Part shown: positions 61,970 to 64,000 of the stretch, piece after piece
Layout of the letters: each line of letters begins with the position of its first letter
Position numbering within the stretch: position 1 is the first letter of the stretch
From: Aquificota bacterium
GTDB taxonomy: Bacteria > Thermosulfidibacterota > Thermosulfidibacteria > Thermosulfidibacterales > B14-G1
Length of the DNA: 64,000 nucleotides
Reading direction: 5' to 3'
Assembly: GCA_015486015.1 (NCBI GenBank)
Contig: WFSL01000014.1
Span: forward strand, 111,899-175,898
Notes under the pieces: model-generated
Told to the model about the DNA's origin: nothing
Seen by the model: only the letters and a program-made list of their open reading frames with translations
The model's database searches: none
Program-made: the position numbers and the translations under genes

Positions 61970-62266
61970 CTACACCTCGAAGAGCTCTATACGGTGGCCT
62001 GGGGCCAAGGTAACAATGGCCTTTTTCCAGTCCTTCTTCTTCCCTTCAATCCGTCCCATCCGCCTCTTTTTCCCCCTCATGCTTACTGTGTTCACCTTCA
62101 AAACCTTCACCTCAAAGAGCCTCTCAATGGCAGTCTTGATCTCCTGCTTGTTGGCTTTGGGATGCACTTCAAAGACCACCTTATTCATCTGCTCCTTCCC
62201 TTCCATGCTCTTCTCTGTAACCACAGGGCGCAGCACGATGTTATAGGGATCCCTTCTAAACCTCAT
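61970..62266 (-). CDS. rplW: Ribosomal protein uL23
   Basis: 98 residues at the exit tunnel, docking site for trigger factor and [23 protein letters not shown] and [20 protein letters not shown]. Start overlaps the rplD stop (ATGA). Confidence 0.96.
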   Translation of the reverse strand: MRFRRDPYNIVLRPVVTEKSMEGKEQMNKVVFEVHPKANKQEIKTAIERLFEVKVLKVNTVSMRGKKRRMGRIEGKKKDWKKAIVTLAPGHRIELFEV

Positions 62267-62889
62267 GCCATTGCCTCCTCAATCTTCTCCAAGGCCCCCT
62301 TAGTGCACACCACCACCTCATGGTCCAAAAGGTCATACACATTGAGCCCCTCTACCTTCAAGACCTTCACATTCGGCAGATTCCTGGTAGATTTGTCGAG
62401 GTTAAAGTCTATCTCATCCACCACTATGAGCACCTTTCTCCCATCCAGGTTAAGGTCCCTCAAGAAGGCCAAAGCAGATTTGGTCTTGTGATCGGATAGG
62501 TCAATGGACTCTACAAATATCATCTCATTATCCCTGTACTTGGCGGAAAGGGCTGACTTCAATGCTATCTTTCGAGCCTTCTTAGGTATCCTGTAGCCAA
62601 AATCCCTGGGCTTAGGGCCAAACACCACCCCTCCACCTGTCCAGTGAGGTGCCCTTATGGAACCCTGGCGTGCCCTGCCAGTGCCCTTCTGACGCCAAGG
62701 CTTCCGGCCTCCACCCCTCACCTCCCCCCTTCCCTTGGTAAAGGCAGTACCTCGCCTTTTGCATGCCATCTGCATCTTCACCACTTCGTAAAGGAGGTGA
62801 GCCCTCAATGGCTCCTCAAGAAAATCCCCCTCCAAAACCCTTTCTTCCACCTTCTCTCTATGCCGGTTGACAATATCCACCGTAGCCAT
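62263..62889 (-). CDS. rplD: Ribosomal protein uL4
   Basis: 208 residues. The extended tunnel loop is [20 protein letters not shown]; the C-terminal Rossmann-like part has [20 protein letters not shown]. In some bacteria L4 also controls this operon; no such leader lies inside the window. Confidence 0.97.
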   Translation of the reverse strand: MATVDIVNRHREKVEERVLEGDFLEEPLRAHLLYEVVKMQMACKRRGTAFTKGRGEVRGGGRKPWRQKGTGRARQGSIRAPHWTGGGVVFGPKPRDFGYRIPKKARKIALKSALSAKYRDNEMIFVESIDLSDHKTKSALAFLRDLNLDGRKVLIVVDEIDFNLDKSTRNLPNVKVLKVEGLNVYDLLDHEVVVCTKGALEKIEEAMA

Positions 62890-62892
62890 GAC

Positions 62893-63522
62893 TCACCTGC
62901 CTTCCTTCCTGATCACCAATACGCCCTTCCGAGGCCCTGGCACGCTACCCTTGATCAGGAGCAGGTTCCTCTCTGGCAGCACCTCTATCACCTCCAAGCC
63001 CCTCACTGTCACCTTCCTGTTACCCATATGACCCGGCATCCCCAAACCCTTAAAGACCCTGGCCGGGAAGGTACACTGTCCAATAGAGCCTGGGGTTCTA
63101 TGATACCGGGCCCCATGAGAGTCCCTGGCTCCTTTAAAGCCATGGCGTTTCATGACACCTTGGAACCCCTTACCCTTGCTCCTACCTGTAACTTTCACCT
63201 TCTCCCCAGGCCTGAATATGGAAACCGTCACCTCCTGGCCTTCCCTCAACTCACCAAGCTCCTGGGGGGATACCTCAAACTCCCGGAGCACCTTAAAAGG
63301 GGGCAAATCCCTCTTCTGAAAATGGCCAAGTATAGGCTTGGTCACTGCTTTGGGCCTTTGCTCTAAAAAACCCAACTGAACGGAGGTGTATCCATCCTTC
63401 TCTAAGGTCCTCTTGGCCACTATCACACAGGGACCAGCCTCTATCACGGTAACGGGAAGGACACTTCCATCTTCTGTAAATATCTGGGTCATACCCAGCT
63501 TTCTCCCTAAGATCCCTTCCAC
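62893..63522 (-). CDS. rplC: Ribosomal protein uL3
   Basis: 209 residues. [20 protein letters not shown] at the start and the [20 protein letters not shown] core extension. GTG start after GGGGGAGAG. Between rpsJ (17-nt gap) and rplD. Confidence 0.97.
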   Translation of the reverse strand: MEGILGRKLGMTQIFTEDGSVLPVTVIEAGPCVIVAKRTLEKDGYTSVQLGFLEQRPKAVTKPILGHFQKRDLPPFKVLREFEVSPQELGELREGQEVTVSIFRPGEKVKVTGRSKGKGFQGVMKRHGFKGARDSHGARYHRTPGSIGQCTFPARVFKGLGMPGHMGNRKVTVRGLEVIEVLPERNLLLIKGSVPGPRKGVLVIRKEGR

Positions 63523-63539
63523 CTCTCCCCCCTACTCCA

Positions 63540-63848
63540 TCACATCAGCTTTATCTCCACATCCACCCCTGCTGCTAAGTCCAGCTTCATCAGGGCATCT
63601 ATTGTATCAGGAGTGGGATCGAGCAACTCCAACAGCCTCTTATGGACCCGGATCTCAAATTGCTCCCGAGACCGCTTGTCTATGTGGGGAGACCTCAAAA
63701 CGGTATACCTGCTGATATCGGTGGGCAGTGGCACAGGGCCGACCACCCGAGCCCCAGTCCTCACCGCCGTCTTCAAAATCTCCTCTGCGGACCTGTCCAA
63801 GACCTTATGGTCATAGGCCTTAAGCTTTATTCTGATTTTCTGCCCCAT
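63540..63848 (-). CDS. rpsJ: Ribosomal protein uS10 (NusE)
   Basis: 102 residues: [20 protein letters not shown], and [20 protein letters not shown]. Also the NusB partner in antitermination; nusB is at 28491 here. Starts 2 nt after the tuf stop. Confidence 0.98.
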   Translation of the reverse strand: MGQKIRIKLKAYDHKVLDRSAEEILKTAVRTGARVVGPVPLPTDISRYTVLRSPHIDKRSREQFEIRVHKRLLELLDPTPDTIDALMKLDLAAGVDVEIKLM

Positions 63849-63850
63849 GC

Positions 63851-64000
63851 TCAGTCCTCAATCACCTCTGTCACCACTCCCGCTCCAACTGTCCTGCCCC
63901 CCTCCCTCACCGCAAACCTTAACCCAGACTCTAACGCCACCGGATATATCAACTCTACCTCCATGTTCACATTGTCCCCAGGCATCACCATCTCTACACC
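63851..64000 (-). CDS. tuf: Elongation factor Tu, C-terminal end (gene runs off the window)
   Basis: The last 49 codons, open to the window edge: [20 protein letters not shown], then [20 protein letters not shown] and VVTEVIED with a TGA stop at 63851-63853. This is the barrel-III end of EF-Tu. Its position directly before rpsJ is the standard str-S10 junction. Confidence 0.96.
   Translation of the reverse strand, partial: GVEMVMPGDNVNMEVELIYPVALESGLRFAVREGGRTVGAGVVTEVIED

Overview
The window is a chromosomal segment from a Gram-negative bacterium. It is almost entirely housekeeping genes, with no rRNA, CRISPR array, prophage or intact insertion sequence visible. Gene order points, by inference, to the former Deltaproteobacteria (Desulfobacterota) or a neighbouring phylum. 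The pointers are ispE-tRNA(Gln)-prs-rplY-pth, an ATP synthase with paired b'/b subunits next to a bactofilin, a separate atpZ-atpI-atpB-atpE cluster, and a Rex repressor. KdsA and GalU imply an LPS outer membrane. The B12-dependent ribonucleotide reductase, K+-type membrane pyrophosphatase and Rex suit an anaerobe. Strongly purine-rich coding strands with mostly AGG/AGA arginine codons hint at a thermophile, but this is only an inference.

Layout. 1-8530: the end of an rnj operon led by tRNA-Ala and tRNA-Val; a BrkB-DUF502 pair; a 124-bp element with perfect 25-bp inverted ends; HAD and LysE genes; then diguanylate cyclase, a COG1751-type protein, NadM, CinA and ThpR, closed by a strong terminator. 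8532-14005: one apparent minus-strand transcription unit, tRNA-Val, tRNA-Asp, ispE, tRNA-Gln, prs, rplY, pth, hppA. 14031-18620: rex with a probable self-operator, the membrane cluster atpZ-atpI-atpB-atpE, hemL and an amidohydrolase. 18827-26159: a small membrane protein, a lethal-factor/PPEP-like metallopeptidase, a bactofilin and the F1-stalk operon atpX-F-H-A-G-D-C. 26137-30606: ribBA-ribH-nusB-der-mltG. 30744-34795: an exported Cys protein with a DUF2520 protein, nrdJ and hsp20. 34980-42511: pyrG-kdsA-DUF1285-galU-queA, then valS. 42522-64000: a very long minus-strand operon running from tuf through the S10, spc and alpha ribosomal clusters (with secY, adk, map, infA, rpoA) into trmFO-accD-rph-ybeZ-7TM/HD-ybeY.

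The genes combine into energy conservation (F-type ATP synthase, pumping pyrophosphatase, Rex redox control), NAD and riboflavin cofactor supply, and translation (ribosome, tRNA maturation, rRNA processing). Near-consensus sigma-70 promoters (TTGACA, 17-bp spacer, TATAAT-like) can be read directly in front of several operons. I found no convincing undescribed system. The least explained locus is 18827-20099 (membrane peptide, metallopeptidase, bactofilin). The 2530-2653 inverted-repeat element and the NMN-related cluster 5598-8501 are the next most worth checking.
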